64,000 nucleotides of DNA from Cryobacterium sp. Y11 (GTDB taxonomy: Bacteria; Actinomycetota; Actinomycetes; Actinomycetales; Microbacteriaceae), in assembly GCF_002929535.1 (NCBI RefSeq), contig NZ_PJJO01000053.1, forward strand, positions 101,359 through 165,358, in the 5' to 3' direction. Positions 9,407 to 19,440 of this stretch are shown here, in pieces (the first letter of the stretch is position 1; each line of letters begins with the position of its first letter). A model generated the notes under the pieces. The model was not told where the DNA came from, did no database searches, and saw nothing but the letters and a program-made list of their open reading frames with translations. The position numbers and the translations under genes were made by a program.

Positions 9407-9540
9407 GGGGGCACTCCTCGTGGTCGATGCGACGAACCCCGAATTGGGGATAGACCTACCCTCCTGCCGTCCCCTCTCTCGTTCGAGGCCGCCCGGTGTC
9501 TGATCGGTGAACCGGACATGAACGCTCGGGGCCGTCTGAC

Positions 9541-10590
9541 CTACAGAACGATGAGCCCGATCACCCAGACGGCAGCGAAGCCCGCGACGCCTTGGATGGC
9601 GGTGGCCGGGGTAAGCGTGCGGTACGCGGTCGCGACTGGAATGCGGCTGAGCTGGGAGACAACCCAGAAGAAGCTGTCATTGGCGTGCGAGACGACCATG
9701 GCACCGGCACCGATGGCCAGCATCGAGAGCACCTTTCCCAGATCGGAGTCGAGCCCGAGGGCGGGTAACAGCGGCAGGAGCAGCACCGAGGTAGTCACCA
9801 TGGCGACCGTCGACGAGCCCTGGGCGGTCTTGAGCGCGGCCGAGATTAAGAACGGGACGGCGAGGCCCAGGCAGAGGGTCGAGAGCGTGGTGCCGAGAAA
9901 ATCGGTGAGGTCGGACGCCGCGAGAATCGCTCCGAAGGCGGCACCGGAGGCGGTGATCAGCAAAATGGGAGCTGAGATACGGATGCCCTCATTCACGCGT
10001 TCGCCAAACATCTCCAGTTTTCCCTTACCACGCAGCAGGAACAGCGCGGCAATGAGGCCAACAGCCAGGGCGATGACCGGGGTCCCGAGAAAAATGATGG
10101 CGGCGTACAGGCCGGATTCACCGAACGGCAGGGCCGGAAGGTTGGCGATTGAGGCGATGCAGATCAGTAAAATCGGGGCGAGAATCGGTAGAAAGGCCAG
10201 GAATGTGTTGGGCAACTTGCCATAGGCGGCGCGGATGGTTTCGTAATCCGAGTCGAGGTCGCTCTCTTCGCTGGCCAGCTCTGGGATCAGCTCAATGTCT
10301 TTTTTCAGGAACCGGTTGGCCCAGAGCAGCCCGGCCAGTCGATATCGCCGCGCCGGTGCGTTCGAGAATCACCCCGATGATGGTGCCGAACAGAATGATC
10401 AGACCGATATTGCCCAGGGAGGCGCCGAAGGCTGTCGTGATGATCGGGGCGATCTCAGCGACGGAAGGCCGAAGGTAAAACCACCGACCAACGCCGCAGC
10501 AAGCAGCGCGAGGAAGGGATTGATTTTCAGCTTCGCAGTAGCGAAGACGATGGCGACGACAAGGGTCACCAGGATAGCGATGCTCAGCAT
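9541..10590 (-). pseudogene. GntP-family gluconate/glycerate permease, broken by a frameshift and an internal deletion
   Basis: Three reading frames together spell a GntP permease. The N-terminus (10590 to about 10460: MLSIAILVTL, then ALLAAALVGGFTFGLPS) loses one base near 10459. The second frame continues VAEIAPIITTAFGASLGNIGLIILFGTIIGVILERTGAAIS and ends near 10340. It then joins, in a third frame, LAGLLWANRFLKKDIELIP and the intact C-terminal half, which reaches 9541. About 100-120 residues normally found between the ILERTG motif and the WANRFLKK region are absent, and GntP proteins are about 450 residues long. An AAAGG site precedes the ATG. The gene follows glycerate kinase and a CdaR-type regulator, so it probably once imported glycerate or a sugar acid. 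As written it cannot make a working permease unless the sequence contains errors. Confidence 0.85.
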
Positions 10591-10639
10591 TGAGACGGCC
10601 TTTCTCTTTCAGGTTCAAGTTCAGGTGGAACGGTGGCGA

Positions 10640-11812
10640 TTAGCGGGAGTGAAGAAAGAGTGCGACGGCGTGCGCCGTGGTTTCGCGTACCCGTGCGGCC
10701 GCATTCTGCTGCAGGTCGTCGAGCGTTGCTGGCCCACCGGCGATCGAGAATGCGGCAGTGACACCGGATGCCGCGGTGTCGGCCGCAGACAGCGCTACCC
10801 GCCCGGCGATGACGACGACCGGGCAGCCTGCCGGGGCGAGACGAGCGACGGCGACGGCGACCTTGCCCCCGAGGGACTGAGAGTCGAAGCTGCCTTCACC
10901 GGTGAGCACGAGATCGGCGTTGGCCATTTTGTGCGGCAGGCCGACGGCATCCGCTACCAGGGCGGAGCCGGGAACCAACTCGGCCCGAAGCAGCGGCACG
11001 AGAGTGGCCGGCATACCGCCGGCCGCCCCCGCTCCAGGCCGGTCGGTCATGTCTTCGCCGGTCATGTCGAGCACGATCGCGGCGAGGTGGGCCAGGCCGG
11101 CGTCGAGCCCAGCGATATCGCGGGGCTGTGCACCCTTTTGCGGACCGAAAACGGCAGCGGCACCGGTAGGGCCACAGAGTGGATTGTTCACGTCGACGGC
11201 GAGGCGCCAGCGCACGGAGCGGGCGCGTGGGTGCAGCTCGCTCAGGTCAATCGAGGCAATCCGGGCCAGCCCAGCCCCGCCGGGAGCAACGGGGGTGCCG
11301 GCAGCGTCAAGAAACCGCGCACCTAGGCCAGCCAACAAACCTGTTCCACCGTCGGTGCTGGCCGAGCCGCCGACGCAAACCAGAATCTCTTCGACGTTTT
11401 GTTCGAGCAGCTCGAGGGCGAGCAGACCGACCCCGAAGGTGTCGGCGCGCTGGGGCTGGGGCGCGGCATCCGCGACCAGCGGCAAGCCATTAGACTCGGC
11501 CGCCTCGATCAGACCAATGAGACCATCAGCCGAGGTGGTATAGCGAGCCTTGCGGCTACGGCCGAGCGCGTCGACAGTGAGCAGGCTGCGGGGTGTGACT
11601 CCCCAGACCATAGCGATGGCATCGAGGGTTCCTTCGCCGCCGTCGGCCATCGGACAGATCGTCAGCTGGGCCTCCGACAAGCCGAGGGCCAGGCAAGCGC
11701 CCCGTGCCCCGGCTGCCATGGCGTCGGCCGCATCGGCCGCGCTCAGACTGCCCTTGAACGAATCGGGTGCGATGACCAGTGTGAGCGGCTTCAGCGCCGT
11801 GCGACCATTCAT
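10640..11812 (-). CDS. Glycerate kinase (glycerate 2-kinase family)
   Basis: 390 residues. The family N-terminus TLVIAPDSFKGSLSA is present near residue 10, then CPMADGGEGTLDAI. The central VGGSASTDGGTGLLAGLGARF and DVNNPLCGPTGAAAVFGPQKGA motifs and the C-terminal LVLTGEGSFDSQSLGGKV motif follow. All are hallmarks of the GlxK/GarK type. The enzyme phosphorylates glycerate so that it can enter lower glycolysis. The gene lies between a CdaR-like sugar-diacid regulator (upstream, 72-bp gap) and the broken GntP permease (downstream, 49-bp gap), all on one strand, as in known glycerate/glucarate utilisation clusters. The reading frame is intact, so the kinase may still serve other glycerate sources such as glyoxylate metabolism. 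Confidence 0.93.
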   Translation of the reverse strand: MNGRTALKPLTLVIAPDSFKGSLSAADAADAMAAGARGACLALGLSEAQLTICPMADGGEGTLDAIAMVWGVTPRSLLTVDALGRSRKARYTTSADGLIGLIEAAESNGLPLVADAAPQPQRADTFGVGLLALELLEQNVEEILVCVGGSASTDGGTGLLAGLGARFLDAAGTPVAPGGAGLARIASIDLSELHPRARSVRWRLAVDVNNPLCGPTGAAAVFGPQKGAQPRDIAGLDAGLAHLAAIVLDMTGEDMTDRPGAGAAGGMPATLVPLLRAELVPGSALVADAVGLPHKMANADLVLTGEGSFDSQSLGGKVAVAVARLAPAGCPVVVIAGRVALSAADTAASGVTAAFSIAGGPATLDDLQQNAAARVRETTAHAVALFLHSR

Positions 11813-11884
11813 TGATTCAGGCTAGAACACAATCGCACACATATTAAGGTGGAACGAACCCACATTTACTCGTGACTGATGTGG

Positions 11885-13027
11885 TTAAACCTGTGCATCG
11901 CGCACATACTGAGCCGAGTCTGCCGCCAGCGCGACCCGCATCGAGACGGCACAACTGAACCGACGAATATTCAGGTCGGTGAGCAGCTCGATGCGATCGA
12001 GTCGCTGCACCACGGTATTGCGGTGCACGCCGAGCGCCGCCGCGGTGTGCGCGATCGACAATTCTTCGCGCAGAAACACGCGCGCTGTTTCGCGTAGAAC
12101 CTCGCCGAGCGGGTCGAGCACCGACCCGGCTACATCGCCCAGTAATTCGTCTGGCAAGACGGCGATGGCCAGTTCGAGACCGAGGGAGTCGAGCGGAATT
12201 TCACAGCGCGACTCTCCGGCCGAGGTGCCGATGAGCCCGGGCCGGGCGAGCAGCGCGCTCAGGCGTTCAGCATCATCGGTGAGTTGAACCATTGACGCGC
12301 CAACCCGCCCGGTCAAAAACCGCACGGACATGGAGCCGGGCTGTTGCAACCGTTGCTGGAGCAGCGCGAGACCACGAGCGGTCGACGATCCGCTCAACAC
12401 CCAGACAGCACCGTGAATGTCGGCGGCCACAACTCCGGACACATCGCGCAGTTGACGCAGAAACAACACCGAACGACTGGCTCCAAGATGCAGAATGCCG
12501 GTCAGATTCCACGGCGGCTGTAGTGGAGCATCAATACCCTGCAGTGCCGCGATCAGGCGCCCCTCGGTGAGTTTGCGCAGCGACAGGCTCGAGAGGATGT
12601 CCCGGGTCGCCGATTCTCGCCACGACGCGTTGTCCCGCAGTCGTTCCTGCATGATTAGCATCTGAACGGTGAGCACGAGCACCTGCGCCACTGGCAACAC
12701 TTCGGCGGGGGTTCCGGTGACCCCGACCACCGCGACGACGCGTCCATCGAGGATCAGTGGAATATTCACTCCCGGCCGGGTGCCTGGTTGCTCGTCACCG
12801 GGAGCAATCTGCACCGTCTCGCCGCGTCCGGCGGCGTTTTGCGCCCCGTCATGCAGGGTGCCGATGCGCGATGCGTCCATCGAGCCGATGATCAGACCTG
12901 CGGCATCCATAATGTTGACGTTGTGCACGAGGCTCGGAGCGACCTGCTCGACCAGGCGTTGCGCGAGCGCCCGGGTGATCTGCACAGTATCGGGCAGCAC
13001 GGCGTCGCTCGGAACGATGTCAGTCAC
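11885..13027 (-). CDS. CdaR-family transcriptional regulator (sugar-diacid/glycerate responsive)
   Basis: 380 residues from the GTG at 13027. The N-terminal sugar-diacid recognition domain carries NVNIMDAAGLIIGSMDASRIGTLHDGA and PGVNIPLILDGRVVAVVGVTG, here shown in pieces only as family landmarks. The C-terminal PucR/CdaR helix-turn-helix includes TAAALGVHRNTVVQRLDRIE. Family members activate genes for glycerate or sugar-acid use, and the neighbours (glycerate kinase, GntP permease) fit exactly. The GTG is chosen because a TACGAT -10 element ends six bases before it (13034-13039 on this strand), a leaderless arrangement seen in many genes of this window. An upstream TTG at 13069 is in frame but less convincing. 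Confidence 0.88.
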   Translation of the reverse strand: MTDIVPSDAVLPDTVQITRALAQRLVEQVAPSLVHNVNIMDAAGLIIGSMDASRIGTLHDGAQNAAGRGETVQIAPGDEQPGTRPGVNIPLILDGRVVAVVGVTGTPAEVLPVAQVLVLTVQMLIMQERLRDNASWRESATRDILSSLSLRKLTEGRLIAALQGIDAPLQPPWNLTGILHLGASRSVLFLRQLRDVSGVVAADIHGAVWVLSGSSTARGLALLQQRLQQPGSMSVRFLTGRVGASMVQLTDDAERLSALLARPGLIGTSAGESRCEIPLDSLGLELAIAVLPDELLGDVAGSVLDPLGEVLRETARVFLREELSIAHTAAALGVHRNTVVQRLDRIELLTDLNIRRFSCAVSMRVALAADSAQYVRDAQV

Positions 13028-13256
13028 TCGACCATCGTAGATCGAGGCCGGCGGATGGCTCTCACGCAATCTCTTGTGGCGCGTGTCAGTGGGTTAACCT
13101 ACACTTTTCATATAGAAGATGCATTCTAGAAGAACCTGCTTTGTTCAGCATTTGTTCGAACTTGATACAGCATTTTTTATTATTGGCTCATCAGCTTTTT
13201 TGTGACCAGCCGGTACGTATGCACCCGAATACCAGCACCCGAACAGGGAGGCCACC

Positions 13257-13529
13257 TTGCCCCAGATTATTGATACACCGGTTGACGTAGAGCTGTCCGC
13301 TGATGGCGACCCGCGCGCGTTCATCTGGAATCGGTTCGAACACACAGTTATCGGGCAACCGCAAGCGGTGTTCAAACGCACCAGGTGGTGGGAAAACGAA
13401 GGAACTCCCACCCGGATCGATACCGAACTGTGGCGACTCGACGCCAGTCGCGGCGGCGAAGAACAGCACCGCTATGACCTGCGCCGCAACGACGACGGAT
13501 CCTGGATTTTAGCATTGGACTGGGGATGA
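13257..13529 (+). CDS. DUF6504 family protein, coupled to dnaE2
   Basis: 90 residues from a TTG start at 13257 with a GGGAGG site 6 bases upstream. The sequence begins MPQIIDTPVDVELSADGDP and is rich in Trp and Arg (WNRFEH, RTRWWENEGTPTRIDTELWRL, ending ALDWG). This matches the small DUF6504 proteins that sit directly upstream of the error-prone polymerase in Microbacteriaceae. Its stop overlaps the dnaE2 start by four bases, so translation is coupled. No function is established. The fixed linkage suggests a role in, or regulation with, translesion synthesis, which is inference. Confidence 0.75.
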   Translation: MPQIIDTPVDVELSADGDPRAFIWNRFEHTVIGQPQAVFKRTRWWENEGTPTRIDTELWRLDASRGGEEQHRYDLRRNDDGSWILALDWG

Positions 13530-16500
13530 ACACCGGATTGAATTTTGGGCATCTGCACGTCGCCAGTGCCTACTCGACCCACTATGGGGTGACACTTCCC
13601 GAAGCCCTAGCCGAGCAGGCGGCCGCGCAGGGTGCGAGTTTTCTAGCCGTCACCGACCGTGACGGACTCTACGGCGCCGTCAAGCACGTGCGGGCGTGCG
13701 TTGCCGCGGGCATCCGCCCTGGGCTCGGCGCCGAACTTGCCGTACACGACGACGAGTATCGCCCGCTCGGCCGGGTCGTCGTGCTCGCCCACGGCAGCAC
13801 CGAGGGTCGCGGGTACGCCGCGCTCTGCCGGGCAGTCAGCGCCGCCCACGGCGGCGGCGGTCAACGCGGCGCGCTCACGTCCGGCAGCACCGGGCCGAGC
13901 ATTTCGCGAGCCAGGCTCGCCGATCTATCCCAGCTCACCTCCCTCACCGTGCTACTCGGTCCCGACTCCGACGTGGGCCTCGCCATCGGACGGCGCGACA
14001 ATACGGATGCCGCGGTGCGGCTCGCCCACTGGCAGCGCGCCCTGCCCACCCAGTCCGTCGTGCTCGAAGTCGTCTGTCACCTCGCCGAAAGCGGCACGGT
14101 CGGTAGCGTGACCCCGGCCACCCGCATGCTCGCCCTCGCCGAAAACGCTGGGCTGCCCGCAGTGCTCAGCAATGCTGTGCGGTACGGCACCCCAGAAGAA
14201 GCGGTCACCGCCGACCTCGCCGATACCGCACGCTTTCTGCGGCCGCTCGCCGAACTCGAAACCCCCCAAACCAACGGCCAGGCCTGGCTCAAACCGGCCG
14301 GAGCAATGCATCAGGTGGCCCGCATGGTCGTCGACGCCGGCCTGCACGATGACGGCGCCCTCGAACGGCTGCTGCGTGACACCGAACAACTCGCCGATCG
14401 CTGCAGCCTTGACCCGGTGAGTGATATCGGCCTCGGGCGTGCGCGCATGCCGGAGGCGCGCATCATTGGAGTCACCGGCGACCCGGTCACCGAACTGTGG
14501 CGGCGCGCCCGAAGCGGCATCGCCGACCTGTACTCGGCGAGCGGCTCGCGCGCGGTCGAGGCCGCCCACGCCCAACTCGCCCACGAGATGAAAACGGTCG
14601 AGCACCTCGGCTTTGCCAGCTACTTTCTCACCGTGTCCCGGGTGGCCGACATTATTCGTGGCATGGGCATCCGCATTCAGGCGCGCGGCTCCGGGGTCGG
14701 CTCGGTGCTCAACTATGCGCTGCGCACCTCCTCGGTCGAACCGATCGAAAACGGGCTGCTCTGGGAGCGGTTTCTCTCCCCCGAACGCCAGACGCTGCCC
14801 GACATCGACATCGACGTCGAGTCGGCCCGGCGACACGACATCTACCGCGAGGTCTTTCGCGCCTTCGGCAGCGATCGGGTCTCGCTCATGTCGATGACCA
14901 ATGCCTACCGCGGCCGCGGCGCCGTGCGTGACGCCGGCCTCGCCCTCGGTCTGCCCGACGCGCAGATCAACGTGATCGCCAAGCAGATGTGGCGGTTCAA
15001 CGCCCGCGACTTTCGCCGTGCCCTGGAAGAGAAGCCCGAACTCGAGGCACTCGCCACCGAGGTGCGCGAATCGCAACAACTCGACCTGTTGGTCGACCTC
15101 ACCGCCAAACTTGACCGACTCCCCCGGCATATTTCGGTGCACCCCTGCGGCGTGATCCTCTCCGACGCCAGCCTGCTCGACCGAACCCCGGTGCAGGCGA
15201 GCGGTATGGGCCTGCCCATGTCGCAGTACGACAAACACGACATGGACCCGATGGGCTTGATTAAACTCGACATTCTCGGCGTGCGCATGCAGTCGGCGAT
15301 GGCGCACGCCGTCGAAGAGCACCACCGGCTCACCGGCGAGAGCATCGACCTCGACCGGGTGCCGCTCGACGATGAGAAAACCTTTGAGCTCATTCGCTCT
15401 ACCCGCACCCTCGGTATCTTTCAGATCGAGTCCCCCGGCCAGATGGAGCTGGTCGGCAAGCTGCAACCCGAGGTATTCAACGACCTCACCGTCGAGATCT
15501 CGCTGTTTCGCCCGGGCCCGATGAAGAACAACATGCCGCTCAAATATCTGCAGGCCCGGCACGGCGAGGTCGCCCCCGACTACATCCATCCCCGGTTCGA
15601 ACCGATTCTGCGCGAGACCAACGGCGTCGTCATCTTTCACGAACAGGTCATGCGCCTCTTCGACGAACTCACCGGTTGTGGGCTCGGTAAAGCGGATGTC
15701 TTTCGCCGGCACCTGGGTAAGCCAGAGCAGCTGCCACAAATTGAGAAGTACCTGCGCGAAAAAGCGCTGGCCCGCGGCTTCAGTGTGAAGGTCATCGACC
15801 AGGTTTGGACGGTGTTGGCAGGGTTTGGCAGCTTCGGTTTCGCCAAGGCCCACGGCGCAGCGTTCGCCCTGCCCACCTACCAGTCGGCCTGGCTGAAAAC
15901 CCACCATCCGGCCGCCTTTCTGGCCGGGCTGCTCACCCATGACCCCGGCATGTGGCCGAAAGACCTTATCGTCGCCGAGGCCCGGGTGCTCGGGGTGCCG
16001 GTGCTTCCGCTCGACGTGCAGTCGAGTGCGCTGGACTATCGAGTAGAAGATCTCGCCGACGGGAGCCAGGGCATCCGTTTGGCGCTGCCCGAACTGGTCG
16101 GCAGCACGGAGACGGAGCGGGAGCGCATTGCCCGGCATCAGCCGTTTGGGTCACTGCAGGACTTTCGCGATCGGGTGCACCCCCGGCGGCGCACCTTCGA
16201 AGCGCTCGCCCGGGTCGGCGCCCTCGACACGTTTATCGACTACGACCGCAGCCGACGGCACGAGCTGCTCGCGCATATTCAGTCGCTGCGAGGCACCGCC
16301 GTGATTATTCGCGCCGACCAGCTGGCGTTTGAGGTGGAGCTGCCGGTGCCGCGGTATTCCGGACTGCGCGAATCGGGTGGGCGAACCGGCGCCATCACGT
16401 CGCTCGAACTGCGCGGCCGCACCCAGACCGATCTGGAGCTACTCGATCTGAATCTGGCCGTCTCGACTCACCAGATGAAGCGCTTTCACGCACTGTTCAA

Positions 16501-16966
16501 GGAGCTCGGGGTCACCCCGGCGAGCGAACTGGGCAACCTGCCCGGCGGCACAGAGGTGCTGCTTGCCGGAGTGCGGCGGGCCACGAATACGCCGCCGATG
16601 CGCGGCGGCCGCCGGGTCGTGTTCATCAGCCTCGACGACGGCACCGGCCCGGTAGCCAACGTCGTGTTCTTTCACGATGCGCAAGAACGGGTCGGCGGTC
16701 AGGTTTTTCAGACCAACTACATGCTCGTGCGCGGTCGCACCAGGCGCTCGGGCGCCAGGGGTGTCTCGGTGACCGGGGAGAATATTTGGGACCTGTTCGA
16801 CGTGGCTCGGCAGGTGAAGGAGCGGCACGCCCGCGAACGGGCGGCGGCCGAGGAGGCGGCCAGCGCTGCCGCCTATGCCGCCGAACTCGCGGCGCAGGAA
16901 CGGGCGCTTAAGTCGGCGAGCCCGGGCGGTATTCTTCACAATCTGCGGGCGGCCCAGAGTGCGTGA
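13526..16966 (+). CDS. dnaE2: Error-prone DNA polymerase III alpha subunit DnaE2 (ImuC)
   Basis: 1146 residues. The N-terminal PHP domain (HLHVASAYSTHYG, DRDGLYG) is followed by the C-family polymerase palm with LPDIDIDVES at about residue 426, which supplies catalytic aspartates. Fingers/tau-binding motifs (LFRPGPMKNNMPLKYL, FHEQVM, FGSFGFAKAHGAAFALPTYQSAWLK) and a C-terminal OB-fold complete it. DnaE2 works with ImuA' and ImuB in damage-induced mutagenesis. Those partners are not in this window; the gene is coupled instead to a DUF6504 gene. The upstream 180 bp are AT-rich, but I do not see a canonical actinobacterial SOS box. The next gene converges after 35 bp. Confidence 0.95.
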   Translation: MNTGLNFGHLHVASAYSTHYGVTLPEALAEQAAAQGASFLAVTDRDGLYGAVKHVRACVAAGIRPGLGAELAVHDDEYRPLGRVVVLAHGSTEGRGYAALCRAVSAAHGGGGQRGALTSGSTGPSISRARLADLSQLTSLTVLLGPDSDVGLAIGRRDNTDAAVRLAHWQRALPTQSVVLEVVCHLAESGTVGSVTPATRMLALAENAGLPAVLSNAVRYGTPEEAVTADLADTARFLRPLAELETPQTNGQAWLKPAGAMHQVARMVVDAGLHDDGALERLLRDTEQLADRCSLDPVSDIGLGRARMPEARIIGVTGDPVTELWRRARSGIADLYSASGSRAVEAAHAQLAHEMKTVEHLGFASYFLTVSRVADIIRGMGIRIQARGSGVGSVLNYALRTSSVEPIENGLLWERFLSPERQTLPDIDIDVESARRHDIYREVFRAFGSDRVSLMSMTNAYRGRGAVRDAGLALGLPDAQINVIAKQMWRFNARDFRRALEEKPELEALATEVRESQQLDLLVDLTAKLDRLPRHISVHPCGVILSDASLLDRTPVQASGMGLPMSQYDKHDMDPMGLIKLDILGVRMQSAMAHAVEEHHRLTGESIDLDRVPLDDEKTFELIRSTRTLGIFQIESPGQMELVGKLQPEVFNDLTVEISLFRPGPMKNNMPLKYLQARHGEVAPDYIHPRFEPILRETNGVVIFHEQVMRLFDELTGCGLGKADVFRRHLGKPEQLPQIEKYLREKALARGFSVKVIDQVWTVLAGFGSFGFAKAHGAAFALPTYQSAWLKTHHPAAFLAGLLTHDPGMWPKDLIVAEARVLGVPVLPLDVQSSALDYRVEDLADGSQGIRLALPELVGSTETERERIARHQPFGSLQDFRDRVHPRRRTFEALARVGALDTFIDYDRSRRHELLAHIQSLRGTAVIIRADQLAFEVELPVPRYSGLRESGGRTGAITSLELRGRTQTDLELLDLNLAVSTHQMKRFHALFKELGVTPASELGNLPGGTEVLLAGVRRATNTPPMRGGRRVVFISLDDGTGPVANVVFFHDAQERVGGQVFQTNYMLVRGRTRRSGARGVSVTGENIWDLFDVARQVKERHARERAAAEEAASAAAYAAELAAQERALKSASPGGILHNLRAAQSA

Positions 16967-17001
16967 CCCTGCGGTAACGGCACGACCGGTGTGTTGGGTT
17001 G

Positions 17002-19290
17002 CTATTGGCCGGCCGCAGGCGGAGCTGTCTCGGGTGGAGCCGGCTCGGCTGGCGGCACGACCGGAGCAACCACCGGTGGGGCCACTACGAGCGGTGCCAC
17101 GACCACGGGCGGTGGAATGTATTTCGGTGCGAGTTCGTCGAAGGCGTCACCGCCGTACTTCGCGTTGACGGCCGACATCACGACCGGCCACATGCGGTGC
17201 CGCGCTGTCGCGATCTGGTCCTTGCCAAAATACTGACGCCGCTGACTGAGTGCTCCGGTCAGGCTCACCACCGCGACCACCGTGGCCACCTTCGTGCTGG
17301 CACCGCTCATCCAGGTGTCTTTGGCGCCATCCGTTGTTCCGGTTTTTCCGATCATCGGCACTTGCGGCTTCGTGTTCGTGTTCGATTGCTGCCCGGTGCC
17401 GCGGGTCATGACCAGATGCAAGGCATAGGCCATACCGGCGGCGACAGTGGTGTCAACCGACTCCGTGCAGACCGACCTGGGCACCGGCAGCTCCACGCCG
17501 TCGGGACCAACGATGCGGTCGATAGCAATCGGCGAGCACGTCACGCCTTTGTTAGCGATGCCGGCGAAGGCCACGGCCATCGTGAGCGGTGCGATCTCGT
17601 TGGTGCCGATAACGGATGCCGCCGTCTGCGACAGTGGGTTGCCGGTGGCTCGGTGCATACCGAATGCCTCTGCCGTCTGGCGAATACCGCACAGGTCGAC
17701 CTTCTTGGCCATGCCAATATAGCCGGTGTTGATCGAGCCGATGGTAGCCTGCAACGCGCTGTAGTTGGCGCCGGACTCGTTGGCGTCGTTGCGCGGGTTC
17801 CACGGTGGTATCTCCTTGTCGTAATTCTGCGGCCCCAGGCAGCTGTCTTGAAAGGTTCCCCACTTGGCTTTGCGCCGGGAATCGACACGTTCATTGAGTG
17901 AATGGCCCTCCTTGAGCCACTCAGCCAGGGTGAATACCTTGTAGGTCGAGCCGGGTTGGAATCCGCTCGACCCACCCTCGGCAAAGTCGGTCGCATAGTT
18001 AATTCCGGTGTAATTGGCTCCAGTCGCCTGCACAGCCGGATCCTGGCTGTAGTCCTTGTTCTGGGTCATCGCCAACACCCGACCGGTGCCCACCTGCACG
18101 CTCGTGATCACCGCACCCACATCGCCGCCGGCGTAGACCTTGGGAACCTGCTGGTTCATCGTGGTTACGGCCGCGTTCTGCACGTCGAGGTCGAGGGTCG
18201 TGAACACGTCATAGCCGCCGCGACGAAAGTTGAGCATGCGGGTGGCGGCATCCGCTCCGAAGGTGGGATCGGTCTGCAGAATCTTGGTCACGTAGTCGCA
18301 GAAGAAGGCGTTGCCCAGTGCGGTCTGGCAGCCGGTGCTCGGCTCGGTGATGATCGGCTCGACCGGTGCTGCCACCGCGGCGTCATAGTCGGCCTGATTA
18401 ATCTTCTTGTAGCGCAGCATCTCACGCAAAATGTAGTCGCGCCGTAGTTTGTTGGCCGCATAGCCGTTAGCGGCGCCGTTGCTCTCGCTCGCTGGGTAGT
18501 CCAGCTGAAATTTGACCGGGTTGTTGACAATGGCCACGAGGCTGGCGGCCTGTGTCACGGTGAGGTTAGCTGCGGTGGTGTTGAAGTAGTAGTTCGCGGC
18601 GGCTTCGATGCCGTAGACGGTGCCGCCGAACCCGGTGATATTGAAGTATTGGCGCAAAATATCCTGCTTGCTGTACTTTTTCTCCACTCCGATCGCGAGC
18701 CGCATTTCCTTGAGCTTACGTTCGGGAGTTGTCTTTGTTGCAGCGTTGTAACAGGCGTCGTGGGCACGCGTATCGGTGATGATCTCGCACTTTTGCACCA
18801 GTACGTTCTTAACATATTGCTGGGTAATGGATGATCCGCCCTGGGTATCACCGCCGGCCACCGTCGTTGCCGTGGCACGTAGGGTGCCCTGTACGTCGAC
18901 TCCGCCATGCTGATAGAACCGGGGATCTTCTCCCGACACCGCGGCATCCTTGACGAATTGGCTGATCGCATCCCAGCCCACCTCGATTCGATTCTGGTCA
19001 TAAAACGAGGCGAGAAGTTCGAAGGTTCCGTCAGTGCGTGTTGCGAAGATGTCGCTCTTTTGCGACAGCGGCTCAATGTCGACGTAGTCCGGCAGGTTCT
19101 CGAATACCGAGATGGTGTTCGTGGCCGCGATGCCGGAGAGTGCAATGACCGGAGTCACCGACACGGTCACGAGCACCCCGGCCGCGACGCTCATGGCCAC
19201 AAAACCGAGCAGTCCGCCCAGCGCTCCGCGAAACGTGCGTCGCCGTGACTCGGCCGCGCCGCGTGGAACCTGTGTTGTTTGCACCACCAC
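17002..19290 (-). CDS. Bifunctional class A penicillin-binding protein
   Basis: About 762 residues from a GTG at 19290, chosen for a GGGAG site five bases upstream; an in-frame ORF extends to 19422. One N-terminal membrane helix (GALGGLLGFVAMSVAAGVLV) leads into a glycosyltransferase-51 domain with GEDPRFYQHGG near residue 122 and GGSSITQQYVKN. The transpeptidase domain carries the nucleophile motif STYK (about residue 447), an SIN motif (about 518) and KTGTTDG (about 650). The C-terminal tail is Pro/Val/Ala-rich (PPPVVVAPLVVAPP and onward), probably an unstructured wall-spanning segment. It polymerises and cross-links peptidoglycan on the outer face of the membrane. Neighbours are dnaE2 (convergent) and a YbdK-like gene (divergent). 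Confidence 0.93.
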   Translation of the reverse strand: MVVQTTQVPRGAAESRRRTFRGALGGLLGFVAMSVAAGVLVTVSVTPVIALSGIAATNTISVFENLPDYVDIEPLSQKSDIFATRTDGTFELLASFYDQNRIEVGWDAISQFVKDAAVSGEDPRFYQHGGVDVQGTLRATATTVAGGDTQGGSSITQQYVKNVLVQKCEIITDTRAHDACYNAATKTTPERKLKEMRLAIGVEKKYSKQDILRQYFNITGFGGTVYGIEAAANYYFNTTAANLTVTQAASLVAIVNNPVKFQLDYPASESNGAANGYAANKLRRDYILREMLRYKKINQADYDAAVAAPVEPIITEPSTGCQTALGNAFFCDYVTKILQTDPTFGADAATRMLNFRRGGYDVFTTLDLDVQNAAVTTMNQQVPKVYAGGDVGAVITSVQVGTGRVLAMTQNKDYSQDPAVQATGANYTGINYATDFAEGGSSGFQPGSTYKVFTLAEWLKEGHSLNERVDSRRKAKWGTFQDSCLGPQNYDKEIPPWNPRNDANESGANYSALQATIGSINTGYIGMAKKVDLCGIRQTAEAFGMHRATGNPLSQTAASVIGTNEIAPLTMAVAFAGIANKGVTCSPIAIDRIVGPDGVELPVPRSVCTESVDTTVAAGMAYALHLVMTRGTGQQSNTNTKPQVPMIGKTGTTDGAKDTWMSGASTKVATVVAVVSLTGALSQRRQYFGKDQIATARHRMWPVVMSAVNAKYGGDAFDELAPKYIPPPVVVAPLVVAPPVVAPVVPPAEPAPPETAPPAAGQ

Positions 19291-19440
19291 GGTAACTCCC
19301 AGCTGAGTGCACATCGGTGTGCAATGAAAGCTCATGTTAGTCAGGTGCACGCCATTGTGTCGCAGCTGGTCGTTACGAAAACGTATCGGCTTGATACCGC
19401 TTTGCGCGTATTCTCCCTGCAAGGGCGTTGGAGGGGGTGC

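Noticed and set aside
13154..13161. GTTCGAAC palindrome upstream of DUF6504-dnaE2 as an SOS (LexA) box
   Set aside because: The actinobacterial box is GAAC-N4-GTTC. Here the half-sites are in the opposite order with no spacer, and the nearby GAAC...GTTC pair has a seven-base gap, so LexA binding is not supported.
13952..16138. 728-codon minus-strand open frame inside dnaE2
   Set aside because: Antisense shadow of a GC-rich gene. The plus strand encodes complete DnaE2 motifs.
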